A stretch of DNA of 64,000 nucleotides from Chaetoderma sp. LZ-2023a (taxonomy: Eukaryota > Mollusca > Caudofoveata > Chaetodermatida > Chaetodermatidae), in contig CM067373.1 in assembly GCA_034401795.1 (NCBI GenBank), positions 38,303,669-38,367,668 on the forward strand. Direction: 5' to 3'. The notes under the pieces were generated by a model. The model saw nothing but the letters and a program-made list of their open reading frames with translations, ran no database searches and was not told the DNA's origin. This document shows, in pieces, positions 24,905 through 35,601 of the stretch (its first letter is position 1; each line of letters starts with the position of its first letter). The position numbers and the translations under genes are program-made.

Positions 24905-25985
24905 GTGATGGTGGTAGTTATGTATGTAGGTATTTCTATAGCGCCGATTCCGAAATTAATCGCTCAAGGGCGCTTTACAAAATTAAAATTTTAAGAAAAA
25001 AGATGCGTTTTTAGAAGAGACTTAAAAGGTTCAAGTTTATCACAGTTCCGAATGTGTGCCGGGAGGTTGTTCCAGAGTTTTGGTCCAGCTTTTGAAAAGG
25101 CTCGTTGTCCAGCCATTAAATTACCTGGTGGAACTACACACAACAGTTGCTCGCTTGATCGCAGGGATCTTGGCGCTATTCTCTTCGTTATCAACGAACA
25201 GAGGTATAGTGGTGCAAGTCCATGCAGGCATTTAAAGACTAGAAGTGCAATTTTGTAGTTGATTCGCTCTTTAACGGGTAGCCAGTGAAGCTGTTTACGT
25301 ACAGGGGTTATGTGGTCATGACGGTGAGAATGTGTTACTAGTCTAGCTGCTACGTTTTGTGCTCTCTGAAGTCTGTGTAGTTGTTCGTTGGTGATGCCAG
25401 CTAGCAGTGAGTTGCCGTAATCTAGTTTATATGTGATGGTGGTATGGACAAGTGACCTAATTGCATCCCCGCTAAGTAATTTCCTTATTCTATTAATGTC
25501 TCTAAAGTTCCGAAATAGTGATTGACAAACTGATGTTATGTGCTTGTCCATTGACATCGCATCATCGAAGATTACCCCGATGTTGCGAGCATTAGAATTA
25601 AATTTGATGTTATTCTGTCCAATTTGAAGTTGCTCGATGTCAATTTTTTACCTGAGTTGACGTGACGAAATTAGCAGGATTTCAGTCTTATTGTCGTTGA
25701 GCTGTAGGAGATTGTTGAGCATCCAGAGCTTCACCTCGCGAATGCTATGTTCTAAGATCTCACGAGCGTTTGTTTGATTGCTATGATGGAAGGCCAAATA
25801 CAATTTGGTATCATCAGGATATAGATGATAATCAATTTCCTGACTTCGTAATAAGCAACCGAGAGGTGCTGTGTAGATCGTAAAAGGCAGAGGGCCCAAA
25901 ACCGACCCCTGTGGCACACCAGACAATAGTTCACGATAAGATGAGTTGTTGTCTTTTACGATGATAGTCTGATAGTTATCTTGTC
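24905..25985 (-). pseudogene. CR1/L2-like LINE, 3' half
   Basis: Minus-strand retroelement. Frame 25926-25648 has GVPQGSVLGPLPF and the active-site region HLYPDDTKLYLAF (YxDD present as YPDD), then LQLNDNKTEILLI. After a short shift, frame 25557-24991 gives the post-RT domain (LDYGNSLLAGI, LQRAQNVAARLVT, HWLPVKERINYKIALLVFK, LWNNLPAHIRN, FKSLLKTHLF). The 3' end at 24905-24985 contains GCGCTATAGAAATACCTACA (minus strand), typical of L2-type tails. The 5' edge near 25985 is a truncation. Almost intact in its C-terminal half, hence comparatively young. Confidence 0.9.
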
Positions 25986-26083
25986 AGTGGTGCAAGAATA
26001 AATGAAAACATTATAACTCGATAATGAATGACCACAAGACTTGATTAGTCAAATCAATTTACATGTTTTACTTTCTGTTGCAG

Positions 26084-26274
26084 CTCAGCCGACATGCGAA
26101 ACCGATCTCTCATCTCCTCTAGCACCAGTTCTATGTGAAGAGAATGTGAATGACTGTGAGGAAATGTCAATATACTTTACAGCGCTTTATAGTGGGTTCA
26201 CAATAATATTGTCGCCTGACAATACAGAAGATACTGGGAAATGTGCAGACAATTTGATATGCTGCAGACCCTGA
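26084..26274 (+). CDS. Cysteine-rich module exon 3, terminal coding exon
   Basis: Acceptor TTCTGTTGCAG precedes the exon. It opens in phase 1, completing the codon begun at the 5581 donor, and reads through to TGA at 26272-26274. The 63 residues hold six cysteines arranged C-x12-C-x6-C-x28-C-x5-CC, ending ICCRP-stop. Of the three modules this one is closest to classical clip domains, with a long third loop and a CC-Arg-Pro ending. The module stops two residues after Cys-Cys, so the protein ends with the knot and, in this isoform, has no serine-protease domain behind it. An AATAAA lies 274 nt downstream. Protein would be secreted; function unknown. Confidence 0.85.
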
Positions 26275-26547
26275 GAAGTAATCTCTTGTGATCAATTCAT
26301 AATTATTTGAGAAAAAAACAACAAGCAGTTTTACCCAAACATTCACGTTTTACTTGTCATTTATCTTCCCTCTGCCCATAGAAGTTTGACTGCTATGGTC
26401 TTCCATGACGTTCGCTATGTCGTGCTCGTCCTCATTGGATGACGATAGTCTTGTTGATCACGTCTCGACTCATGAAATTTGGCGAAAACTGGTTACCATT
26501 TTTAAACAAATAACTTTGAAACTTTGATAAGCTGGAAAGAATTTGGC

Positions 26548-26553
26548 AATAAA
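26548..26553 (+). terminator. Candidate polyadenylation signal
   Basis: Perfect AATAAA in GGCAATAAAACG, 274 nt after the stop codon of the cysteine-module gene. A GT/T-rich region follows by about 50-80 nt. Plausible but unproven. Confidence 0.4.
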
Positions 26554-26589
26554 ACGTCAAAATATGACCTTCACAATACAGTATTATTT

Positions 26590-27482
26590 TACCAATCACT
26601 GTGTCACCTCCATATAACAAGAATTCTGCGGAATTAAATGTCTCGCATGTCTCCTCTTTGTCACAGTGGCATTGATGTGTGACCTTGTGACCTCTGTGTT
26701 ATTATGCTGCTTCCAAATATTATAGGTACCCATATATTCAATTTTAGTTCCAATAGGATTAACCAATCCTGAAATATAATTGATTTGCTGAACGGAAAAA
26801 GTAGAGGTCAAATAGCAATATTATAATGGTCTTGACATTTGACCTGGTGACCTGCAAGTCAACATCCTGTATCCTCTTGGCATAAGCAACTATGTACCAA
26901 AGTTGTGTTAAAATAGGGTTAAGCAATCCCGAAATATAACATGATAAGATGTGTAGTCTAAAAACTTAACATTGAAAAATAACAGTTTTGTAGAGGTCAG
27001 AATGACCTTGACCTTTGACGTTGTGACTTCAGTATCAACATGCTGCTTCCTAACATTATAGGTAACAATGTATCTAAGTTTCGTTTCAATAAGATTAACC
27101 AATCTCGAAGGATAAGCCGAGACGTTTTGCTAAGCGTAAAAACTTAAAGTTGAAAAAAACAGTTTTGTAATACGGTCACAGTGACCTTGACCTTGTGACC
27201 TCAGTATCAACATGCTGCTTCCTAACATTATAGGTAACAATGTATCCAAGTTTAGTTCCAATTCGATTAACCAATCCTGAAATATAAGCCGAGAAGTTTT
27301 GCAAAACGCAAAAACTTAACATTGAAAAAACCCAGTTCTGTATCAAGGTCACAGTGACCATGACCTTTGACCTTGTGACTTCAGTATCAACATGCTGCTT
27401 CCTAACATTATAGGCAACAATGTAGGCAACCAATCCTGAAATATAAGCTGATAGGTTTTGCTAAACTCAAAAACTTAACATT
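26590..27482. repeat. Tandem ~175-bp repeats with TGACCTTGACC motifs
   Basis: Four to five diverged units, each containing TGACCTTGACC or TGACCTTTGACC, then CAACATGCTGCTTCCTAAC, ATTATAGGTAACAATGTAT, a CCAATCCTGAAATATAAG phrase and AAAAACTTAACATTGAAAAA. A perfect DR1-type nuclear-receptor motif (TGACCTTTGACCT) sits at 27361-27373. Short frames here are repeats. Confidence 0.85.
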
Positions 27483-28454
27483 GCTGACGCCGCCCTCAGA
27501 AAAGTGACACATATGTCTCGCTTTTTGCTAACTAAACACTTGTTTCACTGAGGGAAACTTGACTGTGTCATCAGAAGGCGTGCCAGAAGCATTAGTATCA
27601 ATTGCGAATTTGCGTGCAAACACACGAAATACACCAGAAATTTTTTTACTGTAATGACATATCACCTCGGTGAATGTACGGTTGAATGCCCTGATGAGCT
27701 GATCCGACAACTGATAAACCTGCCTATTAGGGGCAGTTTTACTTTTATTTAATTCTGTGTATAATTGAGCCAGTAGAATATATTATTATATATCAGGAGT
27801 ATTCAGCATGGTAAGTATACTTGTGAAGTGAAATTATTTAGGTGTGAATCATTTTATAAAGCCGTAATTAATTGTGATAAAATCTGTGGAATGCAATGGG
27901 TAATATTCAAAAGCTTCCAATGGACCTTTCCAATTTATCGATCATCATTTGATGTCATATGACATCACAATCAACTAAGTGACGTGTAGGATGATGTCAT
28001 AATTAATTATGGCATGAATGACTCTTTAAGGTTTAATAGTCTGACACGTTGTATGAATTGTATGTCTTTACCAGTTATTAAGCATTGTTAGTCAGGGAGT
28101 TCAGAGATCGATCGATGACAACAGATGCAAGGTGCGAGTGGAGTTTAGATAAAGGTGGGCGGGCATAGCTAAAACTGGAAAGGTCTTTCATTTAGTAGAC
28201 CTAAGCATTGCTTGTAAAGCAAGAGTTAATTAAAAAATTTGAAAACCTATTGCTAATGTATATTATGCTCTTAATATATTTGTCATCTATCTTGAAACCG
28301 CCATTGAGAGGGTTATTAACTATGAAATAAAAGCTTTTCTTAATTTTATTTTCAGTTCCGTATTCAGATTTTAGATTCTAGTTGAGTTCATTTTTGTGAG
28401 TTGTTGCGCACTTTTTGTCATGGTAAACATAGTGAATCGATCCGACAGATACAA
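27483..28454. other. No gene recognised
   Basis: Unique-looking AT-rich DNA with a GATCGATCGAT block near 28105 and a GTGGAGTTTAGATAAAGGTG phrase at 28139, whose relatives recur at 42665 and 51470 next to ATGGAAAGGTCC. So a dispersed repeat overlaps 27900-28200. No coding signal. Confidence 0.4.
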
Positions 28455-30290
28455 ATTTTACCAATATCACAATAATATTGACCTTTGACCTTTAAGCCCA
28501 AAGGTCATTGTGCTGTGTCCTCTAAAGTATGTATAAAAGTTTGGGTCCAGGAAGATTTAAACAGTTAGAAAACTGTTTGCCTGCAACATGGTGGTACCAA
28601 TGCAAAAATGACTAACCATACGCCGGTATATAAATTAGCAATCTTAAAATATTCAGCAGTTGTCTTGGAAATCAGACTTCTGGATTGAAAGGATTTATAT
28701 CAGTATTTGTCCAATTTTGAAAAAGCTTTGACTGAAAGCTGGTGCTGCTTAACAAGGCTATCGCTGCTAGATCTAAACCAGGAATGTGGTTGCAATGACT
28801 TTACGACTTTTTGCAATGAACTATGACCCTTGATTTCAAACATAAAATAAATATAGAAGGCTTATGAACATACTTATCGATGACCATGAGCATTGACCTT
28901 TTGACACACACCCCCCCCCCCCCATAGTAATGGTTCATCCCCTGTCATTAGCAAGTGTCCAAGTTTGAGTGCAGTATGATTAACACAACGAGATGTGAAC
29001 TGCTAAGTTGAGCATAAAGCAAAATGTTATTATTGAGAAAACCCTTGAGTTTTATCATTATCAAACTGACCTTGACCTTTGATGCCAACATAATTGTGTC
29101 ATGCAATCTCATTATAAGAAACGATGTGTCCATGTGTGCTTAACCAAACATGAGATATAAACTGCTAAGTTGAGCTCAACATAAAATGTTAGTTTTCATA
29201 AAAAGTAGGTTTTTAGCAAGGACAGTGACCTTGACCTTTGACCAAGGTGCCATTCCCACACGTGATAAAGAAGCATGTATTCAACTTGGACTCCAGTATG
29301 ATTAAGCAAACATGAGATATAAACAGTGATGTTGAGCTAAACACAAAACATTACTGTTGAAAAAAACCCAGTCTTCCCCCCAAGACCACAATAGCCTTTT
29401 GACCCCGAACGACATTGTGTCTCTCATTATAAGAAAGCATGTGTTTATTGTTTGGGTCCAGTACATGTATGATTAACCAAACACGAGATATACTACTAAG
29501 TTGAGCTAAACGCAAAATGTTAATGCTGAAAAAAACAATCATTTACCAATATAAGTTTGGATCCAGGAAGATTTAAAAGCAAACATGAGATATGACCTGC
29601 TAGGTTGAACCAAACACAACATATCAATGTTGAAAAATCCCAGTTTTTACCAATGTCACAGTAACCTTGACCTTTGCCATTTTGACCACAACACCATTGT
29701 ATGATGCCCTCCAATTGTAAGGAAGTGTGTCCAAGGTTGAGTCCAGTATATTTAAGCAAAGACGAGATATGAACTGCTAAGTTGAGCTATATGCAAAATG
29801 TTTATATTGAAAAAGCAAAGGTTTTACCAATGGTACAGTGCCATTGACCTTTTGACCCCAATGTCATCATGTGATACCCTTTTATTATATGGAAGAATGT
29901 ACCAAAGTTTGGGTCCAGTATCATTTACCAAACATGAGATATAACTGTTAAATTGAGCTAAACGGAAAATGATAATGTTGAAAAACCCCAATATTTTTAC
30001 CAACATCATAGTGGCCTTAACCTCCACATAATCATAAGGAGACGTGTGTCCAAGTTTGGGGCCAGTATGATTAACCAAACCTGAGATATAATGAAAAAAG
30101 TTGAGCTAAATGGAAAATGTTAATGTTTAAAAAAAAAGGGTTTTACCATGTCACAGTGACTTTGATCTTTTGACCTCAAGGTCATTGTGAGATGCTGTGC
30201 CATTATAAGGAAGCACGTGCCTAGGTTTGGGTCCAGTATGATTAACCAAACCTGACTATAAACAGAAAGGTTGAGCTAAACGCAAATTGG
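28455..30290. repeat. Tandem ~165-bp repeats with TGACCTTTGACC motifs
   Basis: About ten diverged units. Consensus phrases in order: TTTTACCAATGTCACAGTGA, CCTTGACCTTTTGACCCCAA, GGTCATTGTG, ATTATAAGGAAGCATGTGTC, GTCCAGTATGATTAACCAAA, CATGAGATATAAACTGCTAA, GTTGAGCTAAACGCAAAATG. A perfect DR1 (28479-28491) and a near-perfect one (29232-29244) are present. Related units recur at 55770-56160. A C-run lies at 28911-28922. Confidence 0.88.
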
Positions 30291-31030
30291 ATGACATCGA
30301 TGGTGCCAGCTCCACCGGATGACGTTCATGGTATCCCAATAGCTTATTTTAGTAAAGTTGAGCTAAAAATTAATATATAGAACCATGTACATAAAACGCT
30401 TCTCGTGGGTCAATGCTACCATATTAACCTTGAACTCTCACCTCTCCATATTCAAGAAGATTAACATATAACACAATTACACAAAAATATATGGCAAATA
30501 GTTCATATTAGTTATGCTTACATGCATGCAAGCTAGTTGTAGGGAGGGAGAGGTGTGCATGGGTGCATGTGTGTGCATGGATATAAGAGAAAAATGCATG
30601 ACCAAAGTGGAACACACATGCACAGACAAATGTATGGATGGGCATCTGGAAAATGTTCTTATTTTATTTTTTAGAAAAATAGCCTTATAATAGGTGAAAT
30701 TAATGGTAAAGCATGGTAAATTCTGAAAAATGATAATTGACGGAAATAATTTTGCCTACGGTAGCAACTATCTTCAATCAAATATCTTCAAAATCTGAGA
30801 CAACTGTGGCGATACAGTCTGAGCAATTCTAGAGCCCCTGCAGAAATGCTTAAACCAAGTCTGATCTCACCACCTGTCTGCGGCTGTATTTGACCATTCC
30901 ACATAAATTAACTGCACTCCACGACCTCAGCATCCATTGCAATGTACCAGAATGATCCAAATTCCCGAAAAGTGCACAAATAAACTCAAATATACACCAA
31001 ACAATATAACAGAGCATGACTCACATATTA
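30291..31030. other. No gene recognised
   Basis: AT-rich. Includes a partial MITE-A relic near 30755 (GCCTACGGTAGCAAC then CAATCAAATA) and a GTGCATGGGTGCATG repeat near 30555. No open frame supported. Confidence 0.4.
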
Positions 31031-32095
31031 CTCAGAAAAGCCAGGACGGTAATTCGGACAGGATAAGCCAGGACATTATGCATTGAGAAAAGCCAGGAAT
31101 ACCCTGGAAAATCCAGGAACGTTAAATGAACTAGTGAGCCAGGAAAAGACAGGATTGCTTATATAAATCAGCAAAAGCCAGTAATAGCCTGGAAATGCCA
31201 GGAATAGCTTGGAAAACACAGGAATAGCCCGAAAAAAACAGGCATAGCCCGTTAAAGTCAGGCATAGACTGAAAACATCAGGAATATTCCAGAAAAGCCC
31301 GGAAAAACAAGGAATAGCCCGGAAAAGCCAGAAATTACCCAGGAATAGCCAGAAATAGCCCGGAAAAGCCATGAATAGCCTGGGAAAAGCCAGGAATAGC
31401 CTGGGAAAAGCCAGAAATAGCCCAGAAAAGCAAGGAATAGCCTGTAAAAGGTAGAAATAACCCAGGAATAGCCCAGGGAAAAGCCAGGAATAGCTCAGAA
31501 AAGCCTGGGAAAACCAGGAATAGCCCGGAAAAGGCAGGAATAGCATGGAAAAGCCAGGCATAGCCCGGAAAAGGCAGGCATAGCCTGAAAACATCAGGAA
31601 TAGCACAGAAAATCCAGGAATAGCCAGAAATAACACAGGAATAGCCAGAAATAACCCATGGCTAGCCAAGAAAAGCCATGAATAGCCTGGGAAAAGCCTG
31701 GAATAGCCCGGAAAAGCAAGGAATAGACTGGAAAAGGCAGAAATAACCCACGAATAGCCAGGAGAAAAGCCAGGAATATCCTGTAAAAGGCAGGAATAGC
31801 TGGGAAAAGCTAAGAACAGACGGGAAAAGCCAGGAATAGCCTGGAAAAGCCAGCAATAGTCCGGAAAAGCCAGGCATAGCCCGAAGACATCAGAAAGCAC
31901 CTGAAAAAGGCAGGAATATCCCAGAAAAGACTGGAAAAGCGAGAAATAAACTGGGAATAGCCAGGAATAGCATGGAGAAACCAGGAATAGCCCGAGAAAA
32001 GCCAGGCATAGCCTGGAAAAGCCAGGAATAAGCCCAGAAAATCCAGGAACAAGCCGGAAAAACCAGGAATACAGGAATATACCTGAACCACATAC
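31031..32095. repeat. 20-bp minisatellite (CCAGGAATAGCCYGGAAAAG)n
   Basis: About 50 imperfect copies of the 20-bp unit CCAGGAATAGCCCGGAAAAG. Because the unit lacks stops in several minus frames, a 367-codon minus frame (31076-32179) and shorter overlapping frames are open, all with repeated Phe-Pro-Gly-Tyr-Ser-Trp-Leu-Phe type words. No splice site or start context supports a gene. Confidence 0.95.
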
Positions 32096-32390
32096 TCCAA
32101 CAACCTCGCGCATGATTAACCGCATGCTTATGCAACCATGCGCATGCTTAACCACATGCTCCCGCAACCTCATACACACTTAACCGCATGCTCCTGCAAC
32201 CTCACGTACAAATAAGTGAATGATCCCACAACCTTGCGCACGCTTAACCGGGTGCTCCTTAAACCTCAGGCACCCTTAACAACATGCTCCAGCATTCTCA
32301 TGCACTCATACTTGTGCTCCCGCAACCTCGCGCACGTTTAACCACATGCTTCAGCACACTCCTGCATACTTAATCACTTGCGCTTAGAAG
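32085..32390. repeat. ~32-bp minisatellite
   Basis: About nine degenerate copies of ATGCTCCCGCAACCTCGCGC followed by ACGCTTAACCGC. It directly abuts the 20-bp minisatellite. Confidence 0.85.
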
Positions 32391-32463
32391 CTCCACTGCT
32401 TGTTTTATACTACATGTAATAGACTGTAAGTTAATATATACAAACAAACAATATTCTGCCACC

Positions 32464-32579
32464 ATGGCCACAGTGAAAAATCTACTGAATGTATTGAAGA
32501 ATCTATCTAGAAAGTCGTTTCTGCCAAATGCAATGCCAGCCTTCAGTGCATGGAACTCCTTCAGAATAATCATGAATAT
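32464..32579 (+). CDS. Candidate first coding exon (uncertain)
   Basis: ATG at 32464 in the ideal Kozak context GCCACCATGG opens 38 codons and meets the strong donor GTAAGT at 32580, leaving phase 2. The peptide starts MATVKNLLNVLKNLSRKSFL and continues PNAMPAFSAWNSFRIIMN. It has no acidic residue and many Lys/Arg and hydrophobic residues, as a mitochondrial targeting peptide would. No downstream phase-2 acceptor exon could be identified in the window, and the opposite strand is also open. It may be a real exon, an exon captured by a repeat, or chance. Confidence 0.3.
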
Positions 32580-32694
32580 GTAAGTACTGCACGGTGCAAA
32601 TGCAAATAAAATTTAATGTACCAAGCAGACTTCTCTAGCCTTCAAATGTGCATCCACTTCATTTTAAACATTTAACACAAATTTGTTCAGGAAA

Positions 32695-32865
32695 ATTTCA
32701 TTTTTTAAAGAGAAAATGTGCATTTGCAACTCAAGAGAACAATTTTTGAAGACTTACCACTTGAATGACTGCCATGGTTATCAAGCCACTCACACCAGTG
32801 GTCAGTTTTCAAAGATTCTTCTCTTGGTCTTTAATTGGGAATGTCTGTTCTTGTCCGTGCATATT
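32695..32865. mobile_element. Degenerate MITE-B copy
   Basis: TGTGCATTTGCAACTCAAGA, TTTTTGAAGACTTACCACTTG and GAATGACTG on the left; CAGTTTTCAAAGATTCTTCT and CTTGGTCTTTAATTGGGAAT on the right. The arms pair imperfectly. Confidence 0.6.
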
Positions 32866-33019
32866 AACTGTGAGCTCAGACAATCAAGGCTTTTCTTTGT
32901 GGCATATTCTCATTAATCACACATTAAATTCTCAAAATATTCAGTTTTCATCTATAGTTTCATTCCCCCTGCCCATTCATTCTTATGGTGTAAATGATAC
33001 ATGTATAGGATATATATAA

Positions 33020-33690
33020 TACAAGAAGCTCAAGCGGCCTGTATCGCTCACCTGGAATTATTGGCTACTGGCACAACCGAACAAAATGACCACTAGAAAA
33101 ATTTATCAATCTAATTTCTGTGGCTTAGTCAAGATTTATTAAAATTGGCCCAGCCATTAACACATGTAAGTAGTTTATGATTTTCTCAGAAATTTACAGA
33201 AAATACATGTCCGCCAAAAACGCTAAATATTGATTGGCCCATGGCGAACATGTTTATGTATCAACTTTCCATGTACACGGTTTAATGGCGTTTAGGCCCC
33301 AATCACATCTAAATTTCAGCCTGATCCATTCAGCAGTTCTGGAGAAGTTATTTTTGCTAAAACTAGGTCATCCAAGATGGCCACTGAAGCATTTGACCAA
33401 TCAAGTTCCCTTAAACAAACTTGGTTCAGTTGTGCTTCAGATGATGTTTCATGAGTTTTGAATCGATCCCCCATGCAGTTTCTGAGAAGATTTTTAAAGA
33501 CGTTTCTAAAGATCGGCCAAGATCCAAGATGGCCACCGGTCAAATTGGCCAATCGGCTTTGTTTGAACAAACTTGGATCCCTATGCCCTAAGGATGCTTC
33601 CTGTCTAATATAATTGAAATCGGCCCAGTGGTTCTTGAGAAGTCGCTTAAAGGAAAAGTTGATGGATGGATGACGGACGACGGACACACG
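33020..33690 (+). repeat. Mollusc interspersed repeat, left part (split by DIRS)
   Basis: Starts AAGCGGCCTGTATCGCTCAC with CTGG and runs through GGCCCAGCCATTAACAC, CAAGATGGCCACC and GTTGATGGATGGATGACGGA. It stops at 33690, where a DIRS element begins. The missing end (GATGGCCACC..CTCACTTGGCC..GGCCAGGTGA) resumes at 41564. Opening GCTCACCTGG and closing CCAGGTGA are complementary. Confidence 0.8.
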
Positions 33691-33782
33691 AAGAAGATTT
33701 ATCAAATTTCTGTTTCCCGAGTGAGATGACATACTTACCTCCATAACACTCTTGATATACTAGTATATCAGCTCTAAATTCA

Positions 33783-34687
33783 ACAAGGGGCCTGTATCGC
33801 TCACCTGGACTTATTGGCCACTGACATATTCGAACAAAATGAGATGACCTCTGGAACTAGATGATATTTCATGAGTTTTGAATCAATCCCCCAACCGGTT
33901 TCGGAGATTTTTTTGACATTTTAAACTAGAGCCAACCTCCAGAGGATCCTTCTAACCAAATCTGGTTGAAATCTATCAAGAAACCAAGAAGACACGTTTT
34001 GACAGTTTTCGGTAAATTTTTACACAAAAAATTAAAATATCAAAAATCTGAATAGACATTTTAAAGCGTACCACCAGAGAATCCTTCTATCCAGATTTGT
34101 TTGAAATCTGCCAAGAAACTAAGGAGGATTAAGGTTTTAAAGCAATTTGACAATTTCAGGCAAATTTTAAATAGAATCCAAGTTTAAATTGAAATATAGA
34201 AAATCTGAATAGAAGTTCTAGAGCATACCTCCGTATGATCGTTCTAGCTAAATTTGATTGAAATCTGTAAAGAAACTAAGGAGACGATGCATTTTGACAC
34301 TTTCCGGTAAATTTGCAACAAAATCTAAGTTTTTTACCCAAAAAATTGATATATCAAAAATTTGAATAGAAGTTCTACTGCCAACGTCGGTATGACCCTT
34401 CTAGCCAAATTTGTTTGAAATCTGTAAAGAAACTAAGGAGACGAGGCATTTTGACACTTTCCGGTAAATTTGCAACAAAATCTAAGTTTTTTTACCTTAA
34501 AATTTGAAATATCAAAAACCTGAATATATGTTCTAGTAGAGTCTATGCCCATAGGATCATTCTAGCCAAATTTGGTTGAAATCCGGTAAGTCGTTAAGGA
34601 GCAGATACATTTTATAGCAAAAGTTGACGGACAGACAGATGGACGGTCGGCATGGCATAAGCTCACAGAATGGCCAGGTGAGCTAAT
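33783..34687 (+). repeat. Mollusc interspersed repeat nested in DIRS terminal repeat
   Basis: Opens CAAGGGGCCTGTATCGCTCA with CCTGG and closes GAATGGCCAGGTGAGCTAA. It contains three to four internal ~155-bp units (AATTTGGTTGAAATCTGTAA, AAACTAAGGAGACGAGGCAT, TTTGACACTTTCCGGTAAAT, TATCAAAAATCTGAATAGA). It interrupts the DIRS left terminal repeat between CTCTAAATTCAA and TAATATTCAGAATT; the right terminal repeat has these two parts joined. Confidence 0.9.
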
Positions 34688-34699
34688 AATATTCAGAAT

Positions 34700-34800
34700 T
34701 ATAAAAAGTTAGGTGCCCCTACTGGGCAGGTGGAATGTACACAGTCATGCACATGCCAGACCCCACCTCTGCGCATGCGCATACTGGTACTTCCGTTACT
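34700..34800. repeat. DIRS left inverted terminal repeat, inner part
   Basis: TAGGTGCCCCTACTGGGCAG followed by GTGGAATGTACACAGTCATG and ending CTGGTACTTCCG. It pairs with the reverse complement of about 41384-41475 with a handful of mismatches. Confidence 0.92.
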
Positions 34801-34879
34801 AAATATTGGCTGACATAGGAGCAACTATTCAAATAACCAAAGAATGAGGCCTCCATCGAGTGGAGAGGCCGGGATGCTG

Positions 34880-34990
34880 CTAGGGAGGTAAGTATGTCAT
34901 CTCACTCGTGAAAAAGAAATTTGGTAAATTTTCTTATTTCACATCATATGAACATACTTACCTCCCTAACACTCTTGATAAAAGCCAGAA
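34880..34990. repeat. DIRS internal complementary region
   Basis: First half (GAGGTAAGTATGTCATCTCA, CTCGTGAAAAAGAAATTTGG) is the reverse complement of the left element end; second half (TTTCACATCATATGAACATA, CTTACCTCCCTAACACTCTT) is the reverse complement of the right end. The junction is near 34937 at TTTTCTTATTTC. Confidence 0.9.
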
Positions 34991-35601
34991 TTTGAAAGTA
35001 AATTTGGCGGGAGGGAGGCAAGGTCCTGAAAACCAGCACACCCTCGAAGAGACTAGCTCTTTGAATTTTCAAGAGATTTAAAACATTTGAAAATTGTGTC
35101 TAAAAACACAACCAGGAATAGAATTTTGCTTCGGATAGTCGACCAAAGAAGAGAGATTGATCAAAAAGCAAATGCGCTCACCTCCCCCCCCCACCCCCTT
35201 TCTGAGGAAGGTTAGGGAAAAATGCTGCTCTAAATGACTAGCACATTCTCTAATACTTGATGAAGAGTATTACTAGACATTGGAAAATGAAGACTTGCTT
35301 CATTTTCAAAAAACTCTGAAAGAACCACAACTAAGAGACATTAACCATCACCATATTAAAAATCAAAAATATGACACCATCACCAAGACAAAAAACAAAA
35401 TGGTCACATATACTGACCTTTGATGTCTTGGGCACGGAACTCATCTCTTTCCCCCCCCCCCCACCCCACCCCCACCCCCTGCCCCCTTCCCCCGGATGAA
35501 GACTGGTACCAAATAATAGTAGGGATACCCTACCAACAAATGCGATATTTGTAAATAGCAGAGGAGGAAAACTAATTACAAATACATATCTCAACATTTA
35601 A
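34991..35601 (-). other. DIRS 3' untranslated region with C-runs
   Basis: Between the recombinase stop (35602) and the internal complementary region. Includes CCCCCCCCCACC-type runs near 35185 and 35450-35490. No frame retained. Confidence 0.5.

Noticed and set aside
31076-32179. A 367-codon minus-strand frame as a hydrophobic repeat protein gene
   Set aside because: It coincides with the 20-bp minisatellite, and other frames are open too; no splice, start or conservation evidence.
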